DNA of 64,000 bases from the NCBI RefSeq assembly GCF_010727605.1, contig NZ_AP022568.1, forward strand, positions 2,604,001 through 2,668,000. The letters run 5' to 3'. The stretch comes from Mycobacterium simiae. GTDB taxonomy: Bacteria; Actinomycetota; Actinomycetes; Mycobacteriales; Mycobacteriaceae. Below the pieces are notes generated by a model that was not told the DNA's origin, ran no database searches, and was given only the letters and a program-made list of their open reading frames with translations. Both the position numbers and the translations under genes were made by a program. Of this stretch, positions 55,868-64,000 are shown in pieces. Each line of letters opens with the position of its first letter. Positions within the stretch are counted from its first letter, which is position 1.

Positions 55868-57735
55868 CGACCCCGCAGCACCTGTCCGACCGTTACGAAT
55901 TAGGCGACATCCTCGGTTTCGGCGGAATGTCCGAGGTGCACTTGGCCCGCGACGTGCGCTTGCATCGCGACGTCGCGGTCAAGGTGCTGCGTGCCGATCT
56001 GGCCCGCGACCCCAGCTTCTATTTGAGGTTCCGCCGCGAGGCGCAGAACGCCGCGGCGCTGAACCACCCGGCGATCGTCGCGGTCTACGACACCGGGGAG
56101 GCCGAGACCCCGGCGGGGCCGTTGCCCTACATCGTCATGGAATACGTCGACGGGGTCACGCTGCGCGACATCGTGCACAACGACGGCCCGCTGCCGCCGC
56201 GGCGCGCGATCGAGATCATCGCCGACGCCTGCCAAGCCCTGAACTTCAGTCACCAGAACGGCATCATCCACCGCGACGTGAAGCCGGCGAACATCATGAT
56301 CAGCACTACCAATGCCGTCAAGGTGATGGACTTCGGCATCGCCCGCGCGATCGCCGACAGCGGCAACAGCGTCACCCAGACGGCGGCGGTAATTGGGACG
56401 GCTCAATATCTTTCGCCCGAGCAGGCTCGCGGCGACTCTGTGGACGCCCGCTCCGACGTCTACTCGCTGGGCTGCGTGCTCTACGAAATCCTGACGGGCG
56501 AGCCTCCTTTCACCGGCGACTCACCGGTTTCTGTTGCCTACCAACATGTTCGGGAAGATCCGGTGCCGCCATCCAAGCGGCACGAGGGCATCTCGGCCGA
56601 CCTTGACGCCGTCGTGCTCAAGGCATTGGCCAAAAACCCGGACAACCGCTATCAGACCGCCGCGGAGATGCGGGCCGATCTGGTTCGGGTGCACAACGGC
56701 GAAGCCCCCGAGGCACCCAAGGTTCTTACCGACGCCGAACGCAGCTCGCTGCTGGCGTCGGGCGCACACGGCCCGCGCACCGACCCGCTGCCCCGGCAGC
56801 GTCTGACCGACGTCGACCCCGACCGAATGGGTGGTCCGGTCGGTCGCTGGGTCGTCGCGGTCGCTGTGCTGGCGGTGCTGACGATCGTCGTCGTCATCGC
56901 GTTCAACACCTTCGGCGGGTCGACGCGAGACGTTCAGGTGCCCGACGTGCGCGGCCAAGTGTCCGCGGATGCCGTTGCGGCGCTGCAGAATCGGGGCTTC
57001 AAGACCCGCACGCTGCAGAAGCCCGACTCAACGATTCCGCCCGACCATGTGATCAGCACCGACCCCGGCGCCAACGCGTCGGTGGCCGCGGGCGACGAAA
57101 TCGCGATCAACGTCTCCACCGGACCCGAGCAACGCGAGGTGCCCGACGTGTCCTCGCTGAGTTATTCCGAGGCGGTCAGCAAGCTGAAGGCCGCCGGGTT
57201 CAGCAAGTTCAAGCAGGCGAATTCGCCGTCCACCCCGGAGCTGCTGGGCAAGGTGATCGGCACCAACCCGCCCGCCAACCAGACGTCGGCGATCACCAAC
57301 GTCGTCACGGTCATCGTGGGGTCGGGACCCGAGACGAAGCAGGTTCCCGACGTCGCCGGCCAAACCGTTGACGTCGCCCAGAAGAACCTGACCGTCTACG
57401 GCTTCACCAAGGTCACCCAGGCGCAAGTGGACAGCATCCGCCCCGCCGGCGAGGTCGTCGGCACCAATCCGCCCAAGGGCCAAACCGTCCCGGTGGACTC
57501 GATCATCGAGCTGCAGGTGTCCAAGGGCAACCAATTCACCATGCCGGATTTGACGGGCATGTTCTGGACCGACGCCGAACCGCGGTTACGCGCGCTGGGC
57601 TGGACGGGTGTGCTCGACAAGGGCCCCGACGTCGACGCCGGCGGCTCCCAGTCGCACCGAGTCGTCTATCAGAACCCGCCGGCCGGTTCCGGGGTGAACC
57701 GGGACGGCATCATCACGCTGAAGTTCGGTCAGTAA
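55864..57735 (+). CDS. pknB: Serine/threonine protein kinase PknB with PASTA domains
   Basis: 623 residues. Kinase domain with [13 protein letters not shown], Lys in [10 protein letters not shown], catalytic loop [11 protein letters not shown] and DFG in [10 protein letters not shown]. The activation loop has the two Thr of [15 protein letters not shown] membrane span at about 329-350 leads to four PASTA repeats, each starting like [21 protein letters not shown] and MPDLTGM. It senses muropeptides or lipid II. The 3' end overlaps trpG on the other strand by 23 bases. Confidence 0.97.
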
Positions 57736-58408
57736 CCGCGGGCTCGGGGAAATACGGCCGCACCGCCGAGCGGACCTCGTTCTCCAGCCTGCGGATCAGG
57801 GTGTCGTCGCGCGACCATCCGCAGTAACTGAGCCAGTTGGCCAGCATTCGGTGCCCACCCTCGGTGAGGATCGACTCGGGGTGGAACTGGACGCCGTGGA
57901 TCGGCAACTCGGTGTGCTGCACGGCCATGATGACCCCGCTGCGGGTCTGGGCGGTCACCTGCAATTCCGCGGGCAACGACTCGGGCAGGATGGTCAGCGA
58001 GTGGTAGCGCGTCGCCGTGAAGGGATCCGGAAGTCCTTGCAACACACCGGTATTAGAATGCTGCACACTGCTGGTCTTGCCGTGCAACAGCTCGGGCGCG
58101 CGGTCGACGGTGGCGCCGAATGCCACCCCGATGGCCTGGTGGCCCAGGCAGACCCCGAGCAGCGGAGTGGCCGACGCGGCGCACGCGCCTACCAGGTCGA
58201 TGGATGCGCCGGCGCGCTCCGGGGTGCCCGGTCCCGGGCTAAGCAGCACGCCGTCGAATTCCGTGGCGATCGCGGCGTGACCGTCCGGCGGTGCCGCCAG
58301 CCGGGGGTCATCGTTGCGCCACACGTCGGCCTCGACTCCGAGTTGCCCCAGATATTGCACGAGGTTGAACACGAAGCTGTCGTAGTTATCGACAACGAGG
58401 ATCCGCAT
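57713..58408 (-). CDS. trpG: Glutamine amidotransferase of anthranilate/aminodeoxychorismate synthase
   Basis: 231 residues. Class I glutamine amidotransferase: starts ILVVDNYDSFVFNLVQYLGQ, catalytic Cys in LLGVCLGHQAIG, His and Glu in PIHGVQFHPESILT. It supplies ammonia from glutamine to TrpE or PabB for tryptophan or folate. Same place as Rv0013 (232 recalled). A trpE partner is not adjacent, so a pabA role is equally possible. Confidence 0.94.
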   Translation of the reverse strand: MRILVVDNYDSFVFNLVQYLGQLGVEADVWRNDDPRLAAPPDGHAAIATEFDGVLLSPGPGTPERAGASIDLVGACAASATPLLGVCLGHQAIGVAFGATVDRAPELLHGKTSSVQHSNTGVLQGLPDPFTATRYHSLTILPESLPAELQVTAQTRSGVIMAVQHTELPIHGVQFHPESILTEGGHRMLANWLSYCGWSRDDTLIRRLENEVRSAVRPYFPEPAVTDRTSA

Positions 58409-58457
58409 CGTGTCAGGTTACCGTCCGGCCGCGGGCCTGCCACTTTCTAGTGGTCGC

Positions 58458-59201
58458 TCAATAGCCGATCGGCGCGTCCGGCTCAGCATAATGAGTGCGC
58501 GCCGGTTCGGTGTGCCCGACGATTTGCACGTCCGGCTTGACGTCCTCGTGGTAGCCGAGCCCGAATCGCACCACGTATTGCTTGTAGAGGATCACCAGGG
58601 GCGCCGCAGCCAGCGCGGCCTGCATGGCCGGCGCATTGCCGATGGCGGTGATGGTGTAGGGCGGACTATAGGTTCGGCCATTGAGCAGCAACGTGTTACC
58701 CACGCAGCGCGGCACCGAGGTCGGGATGATCCGCTGGTCCTGCATCTGGATTGCCTCCGCCCCGGAGCTCCACAGGGCGTTGAGCACCGCGACGATGTCC
58801 TGCTGGTGCACGACCAGGTCGTCGGGCGAGGCGTCGCGCGGGAAGCGGCCGTTGGCGTCGCGCTGGGCGTCATCGAGGGTGACGATCAACCCCGGCCCGT
58901 GGACCGGCGTCATGTCCGCCTCGGCCGCCAGTTCGGCCGAGCGTCTCAGCATGGCCGCCAACGCCGCATCGGGGGATTTCAGATGCGTCGAATCGATCTT
59001 GCCGACCAGCCCGTCGCGTTCGGCCTTGAGGCGATCCACCGAACCCTGCGTCTCCCGCACCAGGTCCACCAACCGGGGTGCGTCGCTGCGCCGGATCTCC
59101 GCCCCACCGGCCACGCCGTGCGTGGCGGCGATGAGCAGGCCAGCCAGCAGGCAAACCAGGGGGACGCCGAAGCTCCAGGGGGAGCGGCGGATCTGTCTCA
59201 T
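58458..59201 (-). CDS. DUF881 membrane-anchored protein (Rv0012-like)
   Basis: 247 residues. N-terminal membrane span (VPLVCLLAGLLIAATHGVAG), then a coiled-coil-like stretch (LVDLVRETQGSVDRLKAERD) and a DUF881 domain with GPGLIVTLDDAQRDANG, LVVHQQDIVAVLNALWSSGA and AIQMQDQRIIPTS. Such proteins flank division genes in actinobacteria. It is divergent from crgA, with 118 bases between. Confidence 0.92.
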   Translation of the reverse strand: MRQIRRSPWSFGVPLVCLLAGLLIAATHGVAGGAEIRRSDAPRLVDLVRETQGSVDRLKAERDGLVGKIDSTHLKSPDAALAAMLRRSAELAAEADMTPVHGPGLIVTLDDAQRDANGRFPRDASPDDLVVHQQDIVAVLNALWSSGAEAIQMQDQRIIPTSVPRCVGNTLLLNGRTYSPPYTITAIGNAPAMQAALAAAPLVILYKQYVVRFGLGYHEDVKPDVQIVGHTEPARTHYAEPDAPIGY

Positions 59202-59319
59202 AGCGTCTCCGATGTCCTGCCCCGGCCGCCAGGTGCGTTAATCTCGTAGCCAAGTCTTGCGTGTCGCTACAACCGCTATCGTTGCACCCCGTCCCGTTCA
59301 CCGTGATCCCGAGGTAGTC

Positions 59320-59601
59320 ATGCCGAAGTCCAAGGTCCGCAAGAAGAACGACTTCACCGTCAGCGCGGTCAGCCGGACACCGGTCAAGGTGAAGGTCGGG
59401 CCGTCCAGCGTGTGGTTCGTTGCGCTGTTCGTCGGTCTCATGCTGATCGGTCTGGTCTGGCTGATGGTGTTTCAGTTGGCGGCGGTCGGCAGTCAGGCAC
59501 CGACCGCCCTGCATTGGATGGCCCAACTCGGTCCCTGGAACTACGCAATCGCGTTCGCTTTCATGATCACCGGTTTGTTGCTCACCATGCGCTGGCACTG
59601 A
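59320..59601 (+). CDS. crgA: Cell division protein CrgA
   Basis: 93 residues from ATG 59320, the length of Rv0011c. A basic cytosolic start ([12 protein letters not shown]) is followed by two membrane spans ([38 protein letters not shown]), the CrgA arrangement. It recruits PBPs to the FtsZ ring and interacts with CwsA, encoded nearby. Confidence 0.95.
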   Translation: MPKSKVRKKNDFTVSAVSRTPVKVKVGPSSVWFVALFVGLMLIGLVWLMVFQLAAVGSQAPTALHWMAQLGPWNYAIAFAFMITGLLLTMRWH

Positions 59602-59672
59602 ACCAGATCAGCCGCGGAATGAATTTATTTCCGGGTGGATCGGCGCCTGAGCCAGCAACCTTGTGAGCACCC

Positions 59673-59721
59673 AATCACACGCGTGTGATTTATCCCCACT
59701 GTTGATAGCTGATGTGGATAA
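59673..59721. promoter_or_regulatory. 18-bp perfect palindrome with DnaA-box-like pair
   Basis: AATCACACGCGTGTGATT at 59673-59690 is its own complement. Adjacent are TTATCCCCA (59690-59698) and, inverted, TGTGGATAA (59713-59721), which is a consensus DnaA box. All lie in the 155-base gap between crgA and the PH-domain gene, upstream of the latter. Could be an operator or a DnaA site. Confidence 0.5.
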
Positions 59722-59756
59722 CCGCATCGGCGGTGGTAAGAGGGGTTGACGAGCGC

Positions 59757-60191
59757 ATGCAGCAAACAAGTTGGGAGCCCCACGCCGGGGGAATCGCTGG
59801 TTGCGGCCTCGCTGGCGTTCTCATGGCTACCATCAGTGTGACCGTGGTCACAGACCCGCCGGGCCGCGTTCTGGCAGGCGTTGCCGGGATAGGGCTGCTG
59901 GTGTTTGCGGGCGGGACGTGGCGCGCGCGGCCAAAGCTGGCAATTACCCCTGCCGGCCTGACCATCCGAGGGTGGTTCCGGACGCAGGTATTGCAGCAAT
60001 CCGACATCAAGATCATCCGGATCACCGAGTTCCGTCGGTTCGGGCGAAAGGTCCGCTTCCTCGAACTCGAGACGGCCGACGGCGGGCTTTCGTTGTTGTC
60101 CCGCTGGGATCTGGGCACCGACCCGCTGGACGTGCTCGACGCCCTCACCGCCGCCGGATACGCGGGCCGAAACGGGGCCGAACCGGCCTAG
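59757..60191 (+). CDS. PH-domain membrane protein (Rv0010c-like)
   Basis: 144 residues from ATG 59757, which gives the start MQQT recalled for Rv0010c (141). Two membrane spans (GGIAGCGLAGVLMATISVTV; VLAGVAGIGLLVFAGGTW) precede a bacterial PH-like domain with LAITPAGLTIRGWFRTQVLQ, SDIKIIRITEFRRFGRKV and LSRWDLGTDPLDVLDALTAA. Role unknown. Confidence 0.92.
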   Translation: MQQTSWEPHAGGIAGCGLAGVLMATISVTVVTDPPGRVLAGVAGIGLLVFAGGTWRARPKLAITPAGLTIRGWFRTQVLQQSDIKIIRITEFRRFGRKVRFLELETADGGLSLLSRWDLGTDPLDVLDALTAAGYAGRNGAEPA

Positions 60192-60217
60192 CGAGGCTGG
60201 CGCAGCGAACGCCTCGA

Positions 60218-60766
60218 CTAGGAGATGGTGATCGACTCGATGACGACCGGCTCGGTCGGACGGTCGTTGCCGTCGGTGGGCGTCGTCGAGATCGCTTCAA
60301 CGACCTGCTGCGAGTCGGGATCGGTGACCTCGCCGAAGATCGTGTGCCGACGGTTCAGGTGCGGGGTCTTGCCGACGGTGATGAAAAATTGCGAGCCGTT
60401 GGTGCCCGGACCCGCGTTGGCCATCGCCAGCAGGTAGGGCTTGTCGAATTGCAGTTCGGGATGGAACTCGTCGGCGAACTGGTACCCCGGGCCGCCGCGG
60501 CCCGTACCGGTCGGGTCGCCGCCCTGGATCATGAAGCCCTGGATCACGCGGTGGAAAACCGCGCCGTCGTAGAACGGCCCGGACGGACCGCCCGATGCGT
60601 TCTGCGTCGAGTACTCCTTGGTGCCCTGCGCCAGGCCGACGAAGTTAGCGACCGTCTTGGGCGCGTGGTTTCCGAAGAGGGCGATCTTGATGTCGCCTCG
60701 GTTGGTGTGCAGTGTGGCAGTGGCAGTCTGATGCGGGCTGTTGGTCACGACACCAGAGTCTGCCAC
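60218..60766 (-). CDS. ppiA: Peptidyl-prolyl cis-trans isomerase A (cyclophilin)
   Basis: 182 residues from GTG 60766, the length of Rv0009. Cyclophilin marks: [56 protein letters not shown] and [13 protein letters not shown]. The active-site Arg is in FHRVIQ. Catalyses proline isomerisation in folding. Confidence 0.95.
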   Translation of the reverse strand: MADSGVVTNSPHQTATATLHTNRGDIKIALFGNHAPKTVANFVGLAQGTKEYSTQNASGGPSGPFYDGAVFHRVIQGFMIQGGDPTGTGRGGPGYQFADEFHPELQFDKPYLLAMANAGPGTNGSQFFITVGKTPHLNRRHTIFGEVTDPDSQQVVEAISTTPTDGNDRPTEPVVIESITIS

Positions 60767-60903
60767 TAGCCGCCCGCCCCGCCGCACCCGGTGCCACCCG
60801 GCGGGCCCGGTGCCGAAATTGCCGACGTCGACCCGCAATAGGCCCGCCGGTCTCGCGTTGGTGGCAGTCTGTAGGTTCCATAAGCGGCACAGAGAGGCGG
60901 CAG

Positions 60904-61341
60904 ATGAGTGCCAACGCGCAATCCCGGCTGACCCCAAGGCAGCGACTGTCTCGGGGCCTGACTTACTCCGCGGTGGGTCCCGTGGATGTCACCCGCGGCC
61001 TCATCGGCCTCGGCGTCGACTCCGCGCAATCGACCGCGTCGGAGTTGCGCCGCCGCTACCGCCACGGCCGGCTCTCCCGCGAGATCGCCGCGGCCCAGGA
61101 GACGCTCGCCCAAGAGCTGGCCGCCGCACAGGACGTCGTTGCGAGTCTGCCCCAGGCGCTGCAGAGTGCACGTAAATCGCGGCGACGCCGGGGCAAGCGG
61201 CCCCTGCTGATCGTGGGTGCGGCCGTCGTAGTGCTAGCCGGCGGTGCTGCCGCGTTCAGCATCGTTCGGCGCTCGGTCAACCGCGGCACGCCCGAACCTT
61301 CGCCGCGGCCGCCGAGCGTGGATGTGCAGCCACGTCCTTGA
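60904..61341 (+). CDS. cwsA: Cell wall synthesis protein CwsA
   Basis: 145 residues, as Rv0008c. It starts [20 protein letters not shown], has a helical cytosolic part ([20 protein letters not shown]), a single C-terminal membrane span ([19 protein letters not shown]) and a Pro-rich end. CwsA interacts with CrgA and Wag31 to maintain polar growth. Divergent from ppiA. Confidence 0.93.
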   Translation: MSANAQSRLTPRQRLSRGLTYSAVGPVDVTRGLIGLGVDSAQSTASELRRRYRHGRLSREIAAAQETLAQELAAAQDVVASLPQALQSARKSRRRRGKRPLLIVGAAVVVLAGGAAAFSIVRRSVNRGTPEPSPRPPSVDVQPRP

Positions 61342-61472
61342 GCTAGTGGATTGTCCTTGTAGCCGTTGGCGTACCCGCAGCGCTGAACGGCTTGGCGCTG
61401 TCTAATCGATTTTCGCCCGCGGATCGCGTGCAGGTCGTAATCTCACAACCCGCAGGGAAGGGTGTGTGAGGC

Positions 61473-61685
61473 ATGGACATTCGCCACACGGTGGTTGTGC
61501 TGGCCGCGGTCGCCGCCGGGCTCGCGATCGGTCTGACGGTCGCGCCCGCAGCGCAAGCTGACCCGCCGTACGCCAATTGCAAGGCGGCCGCGCAAGACGG
61601 GCGCTACAACATCCCGCGTGGTGATCCCGCTTACCAGCAGAAGCTCGATCGCGACAACGACGGCATCGCCTGCGAATCGCGCTGA
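61473..61685 (+). CDS. Secreted excalibur calcium-binding domain protein
   Basis: 70 residues. Signal peptide (VVVLAAVAAGLAIGLTVAPA, cleaved near AQA-DP) followed by an excalibur domain: YANCKAAAQDG, GDPAYQQKLDRDNDGIACE, with the DxDxDGxxCE calcium site and two cysteines. Extracellular. I do not recall it at this position in M. tuberculosis. Confidence 0.9.
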   Translation: MDIRHTVVVLAAVAAGLAIGLTVAPAAQADPPYANCKAAAQDGRYNIPRGDPAYQQKLDRDNDGIACESR

Positions 61686-61697
61686 GCGACCGAGGAT

Positions 61698-62000
61698 TTA
61701 GTCGTCGATGTGGTTGGACGGCTGCCCAAGCGGCATTGGCTGCGTCGGATCAACCGGGTAGCACTCCGGCGGCGGGGTGATGTCCTCGATCACTCCCTTG
61801 CCGCCGTAAACCGGGTAGCTGGCGCCTTGATGGCATCGCTCCCAGGTCCCGTCCGGCGCAACCGGTTTGTCGCAGTACGACTCTCCGGGCAGTAAGCCGG
61901 GCTGACAGCCCGCGAAGGCTTTCGGTGCCGTTCCCAATCCGCCGATCGTCAATGCCGCCCCTAGCAAAGCGGCGGCGCCGCACCACGCCAGTTTCATCAT
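61698..62000 (-). CDS. Small secreted Cys-containing protein
   Basis: 100 residues from ATG 62000, or ATG 61997. A signal peptide (LAWCGAAALLGAALTIGGL; cut near AFA-GC) precedes a mature part with spaced cysteines (GCQPGLLPGESYCDKP, WERCHQGA, PPECYPVDP). Typical of small exported mycobacterial proteins of unknown function. It converges on the excalibur gene (12 bases apart) and lies downstream of tRNA-Ala. Confidence 0.8.
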   Translation of the reverse strand: MMKLAWCGAAALLGAALTIGGLGTAPKAFAGCQPGLLPGESYCDKPVAPDGTWERCHQGASYPVYGGKGVIEDITPPPECYPVDPTQPMPLGQPSNHIDD

Positions 62001-62097
62001 GATCCGCAGAATACAACTCCGGATCTGCAAGCGCGCGGTAGGTGACCTGCGAGTCCGTACCGCGCCGCGGTCAGGATTCGGCCACAATTTCCGATTG

Positions 62098-62170
62098 TGG
62101 AGCCTAGGGGAATCGAACCCCTGACACCCGCCTTGCAAAGGCGGTGCTCTACCAACTGAGCTAAGGCCCC
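62098..62170 (-). tRNA. alaT: tRNA-Ala (TGC)
   Basis: 73 bases on the minus strand. Acceptor GGGGCCT pairs with AGGCTCC; the D arm is TAGCTCAGTTGGTAGAGC; the anticodon loop is in CCTTTGCAAGG (anticodon TGC); the T arm is CAGGGGTTCGATTCCCCT. CCA not encoded. Downstream of gyrA and tRNA-Ile as in M. tuberculosis. Confidence 0.97.
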
Positions 62171-62333
62171 GGTTGACCGCCGGGCCTGCCGGGCGGATCA
62201 ATGGGTGCGGGATCAACTACTGCCACGTGCCAGACCTCGACGCCGCGTCGTGACCGCACCACCGCTGCCACCAACGCAATCAGTGCTAACGGCACTGCAA
62301 GTCTCACACAACGTCTTGACGGGCACATGGTTG

Positions 62334-62407
62334 TGGGCCTAGGAGGACTCGAACCTCCGACCTCTTCGTTATCAGCGAAGCGCTCTAACCGCCTGAGCTA
62401 TAGGCCC
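62334..62407 (-). tRNA. ileT: tRNA-Ile (GAT)
   Basis: 74 bases on the minus strand. Acceptor GGGCCTA pairs with TAGGCCC; the anticodon loop in GCTGATAAC gives GAT; the T arm is CGGAGGTTCGAGTCCTCC. CCA not encoded. Forms a pair with tRNA-Ala. Confidence 0.97.
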
Positions 62408-62469
62408 GTACACGCGTACGGCCGAGCGACGAGATTACCGCACTGGCCGCCCCACCCCAAAACCCCCAA

Positions 62470-63351
62470 CTAATCCCGATCCGCCAGCGTCACTTCGATG
62501 CCCCCGATCAGGTCCGTCGTCAGGTTGTAGACGAACGCACCGATGGTGGCCATCGCCGTCATCAGGACGATGTTGACCAATCCGATCAGCACGGCACCGC
62601 CGAAGATGGTGCCGCTGGACACCAGTTCGCCGCTGCTGCCGCTGGTGTTGTTCAGTAGGTCGCCCACGTTGCTGTTGAGCTTGGCCCACACGCCCATGCC
62701 GCCCAGCACCAGGTAGAGGAAAGCCACGGCGATCATCCAGACGAAGAACAGCGCCACCGACAGCATCAGCGACACCTTCAGCGTGCTCCACGGATCGATC
62801 CGGCGGACCTGCATGCTGGCCCGGACGGGGCCGCCGCGTCGCCGCGAGACTTGAACCAGGTTGTCGCGGCCTTCGCGGGATTCTCCGGTCGTCGTCGATC
62901 GAACACTCGACTGCGACGCCTCCCCGCGGTCGGGCGCGGACTTGCGCTGCGTTCCTCGCGGCAGCCCGCCGGAAAGATCCGGCAACTCGCTGGCGTAAAC
63001 CTCGTGCGATGGCCCGTCACCGCGCGGCGACGCGTCAAATTCGGGGTTCTTCGGTTGGCCCTGCCCGCCGGTCGTCGGCGCGCCGCCGCCCGAACCGAAC
63101 CGAGTCAGCCTGGCGTCCACCCCGGACGGCGGTCCTTGCGGTCGCACCTCGGACGGCGGATCGCCCTGCCGATTTCCGGGATTGGCGGCCCGGGCCGCCC
63201 CCCGCTGCCACGGCGGCGAATCCGAAGTGTCGGGCCCACGGCCGACGTGGGGAGGCACGCCACGCTGGTGCGCCCCGGCCCGCTCCGCCGCAACGTCGCC
63301 GTTCGGGCTGTCGCCCTGTCTGGGGGCGCCCGGCTCGCTCGGTGAGGTCAC
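62470..63351 (-). CDS. DUF3566 membrane protein (Rv0007-like)
   Basis: 293 residues. The long N-terminal part is hydrophilic and Gly/Pro/Arg-rich. The C-terminal DUF3566 domain has [38 protein letters not shown] and [20 protein letters not shown] (two membrane spans). Next to gyrA in all mycobacteria I know. Function unknown. Confidence 0.93.
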   Translation of the reverse strand: MTSPSEPGAPRQGDSPNGDVAAERAGAHQRGVPPHVGRGPDTSDSPPWQRGAARAANPGNRQGDPPSEVRPQGPPSGVDARLTRFGSGGGAPTTGGQGQPKNPEFDASPRGDGPSHEVYASELPDLSGGLPRGTQRKSAPDRGEASQSSVRSTTTGESREGRDNLVQVSRRRGGPVRASMQVRRIDPWSTLKVSLMLSVALFFVWMIAVAFLYLVLGGMGVWAKLNSNVGDLLNNTSGSSGELVSSGTIFGGAVLIGLVNIVLMTAMATIGAFVYNLTTDLIGGIEVTLADRD

Positions 63352-63485
63352 CGGAGCCTCCTTACCTCTGCTGCCCAGGCCGCCCGGTTGGTGGCACTCG
63401 TATGGTCCTGGTCGCGCTGAGTCTAATGCCCGCGTCCGGCGGCACTCCGTTGGCAGGCCTCTGCTGGATACCGACGCTTACCGGG

Positions 63486-64000
63486 CTAACTCCCGGACTC
63501 GTCGGTGCCGTCGGTTTCCTCGACGTCGTCCTCAGCGCTTTCTTCGGCGTTACGTGCGATCGCGAGCAGCGTGTCGCCCTCACCCAGGTTCATCAACCGG
63601 ACGCCCTTGGTCTGTCGTCCGGCCTTGCGGACCTGCCGCGCGGCGGTGCGGATGACGCCGCCGCCCGAGGTGATCGCGTACAGCTCGCTGTCGTCGTCGA
63701 CGATCAACGCTCCCACCAGGCTGCCACGCCGGCGGTCGTATTGAACAGTGAGGACGCCCTTGCCGCCGCGGCCCTGGACCGGATACTCCTCGATCGCGGT
63801 CCGCTTGGCGTACCCGCCCGCGGTGGCCACCAGTAGATACATGCCCTCCTGGACCACATTCAGCGACAACAGCCGGTCGTCTTCGTTGAACCGCATGCCC
63901 TGCACGCCGGAGGTGGCGCGGCCCATTGGCCGCAGCGCCTCGTCGGTCGCCGAGAATCGGATCGATTGCCCGTTGGCAGAGACCAGCAACAGGTCCTCCT
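63486..64000 (-). CDS. gyrA: DNA gyrase subunit A, C-terminal part
   Basis: The frame is open at the window edge and stops at 63486-63488, so about 171 residues are seen. They cover the last blades of the DNA-wrapping beta-pinwheel: QSIRFSATDEALRPMGRATS, GVQGMRFNEDD, GGYAKRTAIEEYPVQGRGGK and TSGGGVIRTAARQVRKAGRQ. An acidic tail with Glu/Asp follows. The quinolone-resistance region is outside the window. Confidence 0.97.
   Translation of the reverse strand, partial: EDLLLVSANGQSIRFSATDEALRPMGRATSGVQGMRFNEDDRLLSLNVVQEGMYLLVATAGGYAKRTAIEEYPVQGRGGKGVLTVQYDRRRGSLVGALIVDDDSELYAITSGGGVIRTAARQVRKAGRQTKGVRLMNLGEGDTLLAIARNAEESAEDDVEETDGTDESGS

Overview
The window is a GC-rich chromosomal segment from a slow-growing Mycobacterium. 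It runs in the reverse orientation to the usual dnaA-to-gyrA numbering. Its right end holds the C-terminus of gyrA, followed leftwards by the conserved origin-proximal block: DUF3566 protein, tRNA-Ile, tRNA-Ala, cwsA, ppiA, PH-domain protein, crgA, DUF881 protein, trpG, pknB, pknA, pbpA, rodA, pstP, fhaB, fhaA and tRNA-Leu. The left part holds the block that in M. tuberculosis lies around leuS (mtc28, MarR, GntR, F420-type oxidoreductase, alpha/beta hydrolase). Equivalences to M. tuberculosis genes are from memory of that genome; no search was run. A MIRU-type repeat between fhaB and pstP also fits a slow-growing mycobacterium. The species cannot be fixed from the sequence alone.

Layout: 1-16.8 kb is mostly core metabolism and transport (partial TIM-barrel isomerase, DUF1214-like protein, hydrolase, luciferase-like oxidoreductase, GntR, an amino-acid ABC transporter with fused binding protein and permease, MarR, SDR, leuS, mtc28, small membrane protein, BASS-type transporter, YqgE, MFS, maleylpyruvate-isomerase-like protein). 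16.8-31.7 kb is an incomplete type VII secretion (ESX) locus, most like ESX-2. It has PPE69-like and PE genes, a full-length three-ATPase EccC, EccB, a YbaB-like protein, a DUF5631-like acidic protein, an EspC-like protein, DUF4226 proteins, an NlpC/P60 hydrolase and an XRE regulator divergent from whiB5. EccD, EccE, mycosin, EccA, EspG and Esx genes are absent from the window. In M. tuberculosis I recall only the accessory half (Rv0023-Rv0030) of this arrangement, so this window suggests what that orphan cluster once belonged to.

31.8-41.7 kb is accessory metabolism: acyl-CoA dehydrogenase, pirin, GNAT, a PPE-SVP protein with a SHOCT-like tail, an SCO6745-like protein, a truncated O-methyltransferase, and a TetR-controlled catabolic cluster (FAA hydrolase, metallo-beta-lactamase-fold protein, esterase) with clear operators. 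41.7-47.4 kb is a decayed mobile/defence island against tRNA-Leu. It holds a broken serine recombinase with a repeat-rich upstream site, a broken abortive-infection gene, an IS481 remnant, an orphan polymorphic-toxin tail with a coupled immunity-like gene, an IS30 element with long inverted repeats, and an AbiJ-like gene.

47.4-57.7 kb is the cell-wall and division signalling operon, nearly all of it joined by 4-base start/stop overlaps. Two MIRU units between fhaB and pstP keep that coupling because each encodes a 23-codon frame that itself overlaps by four bases at both ends.
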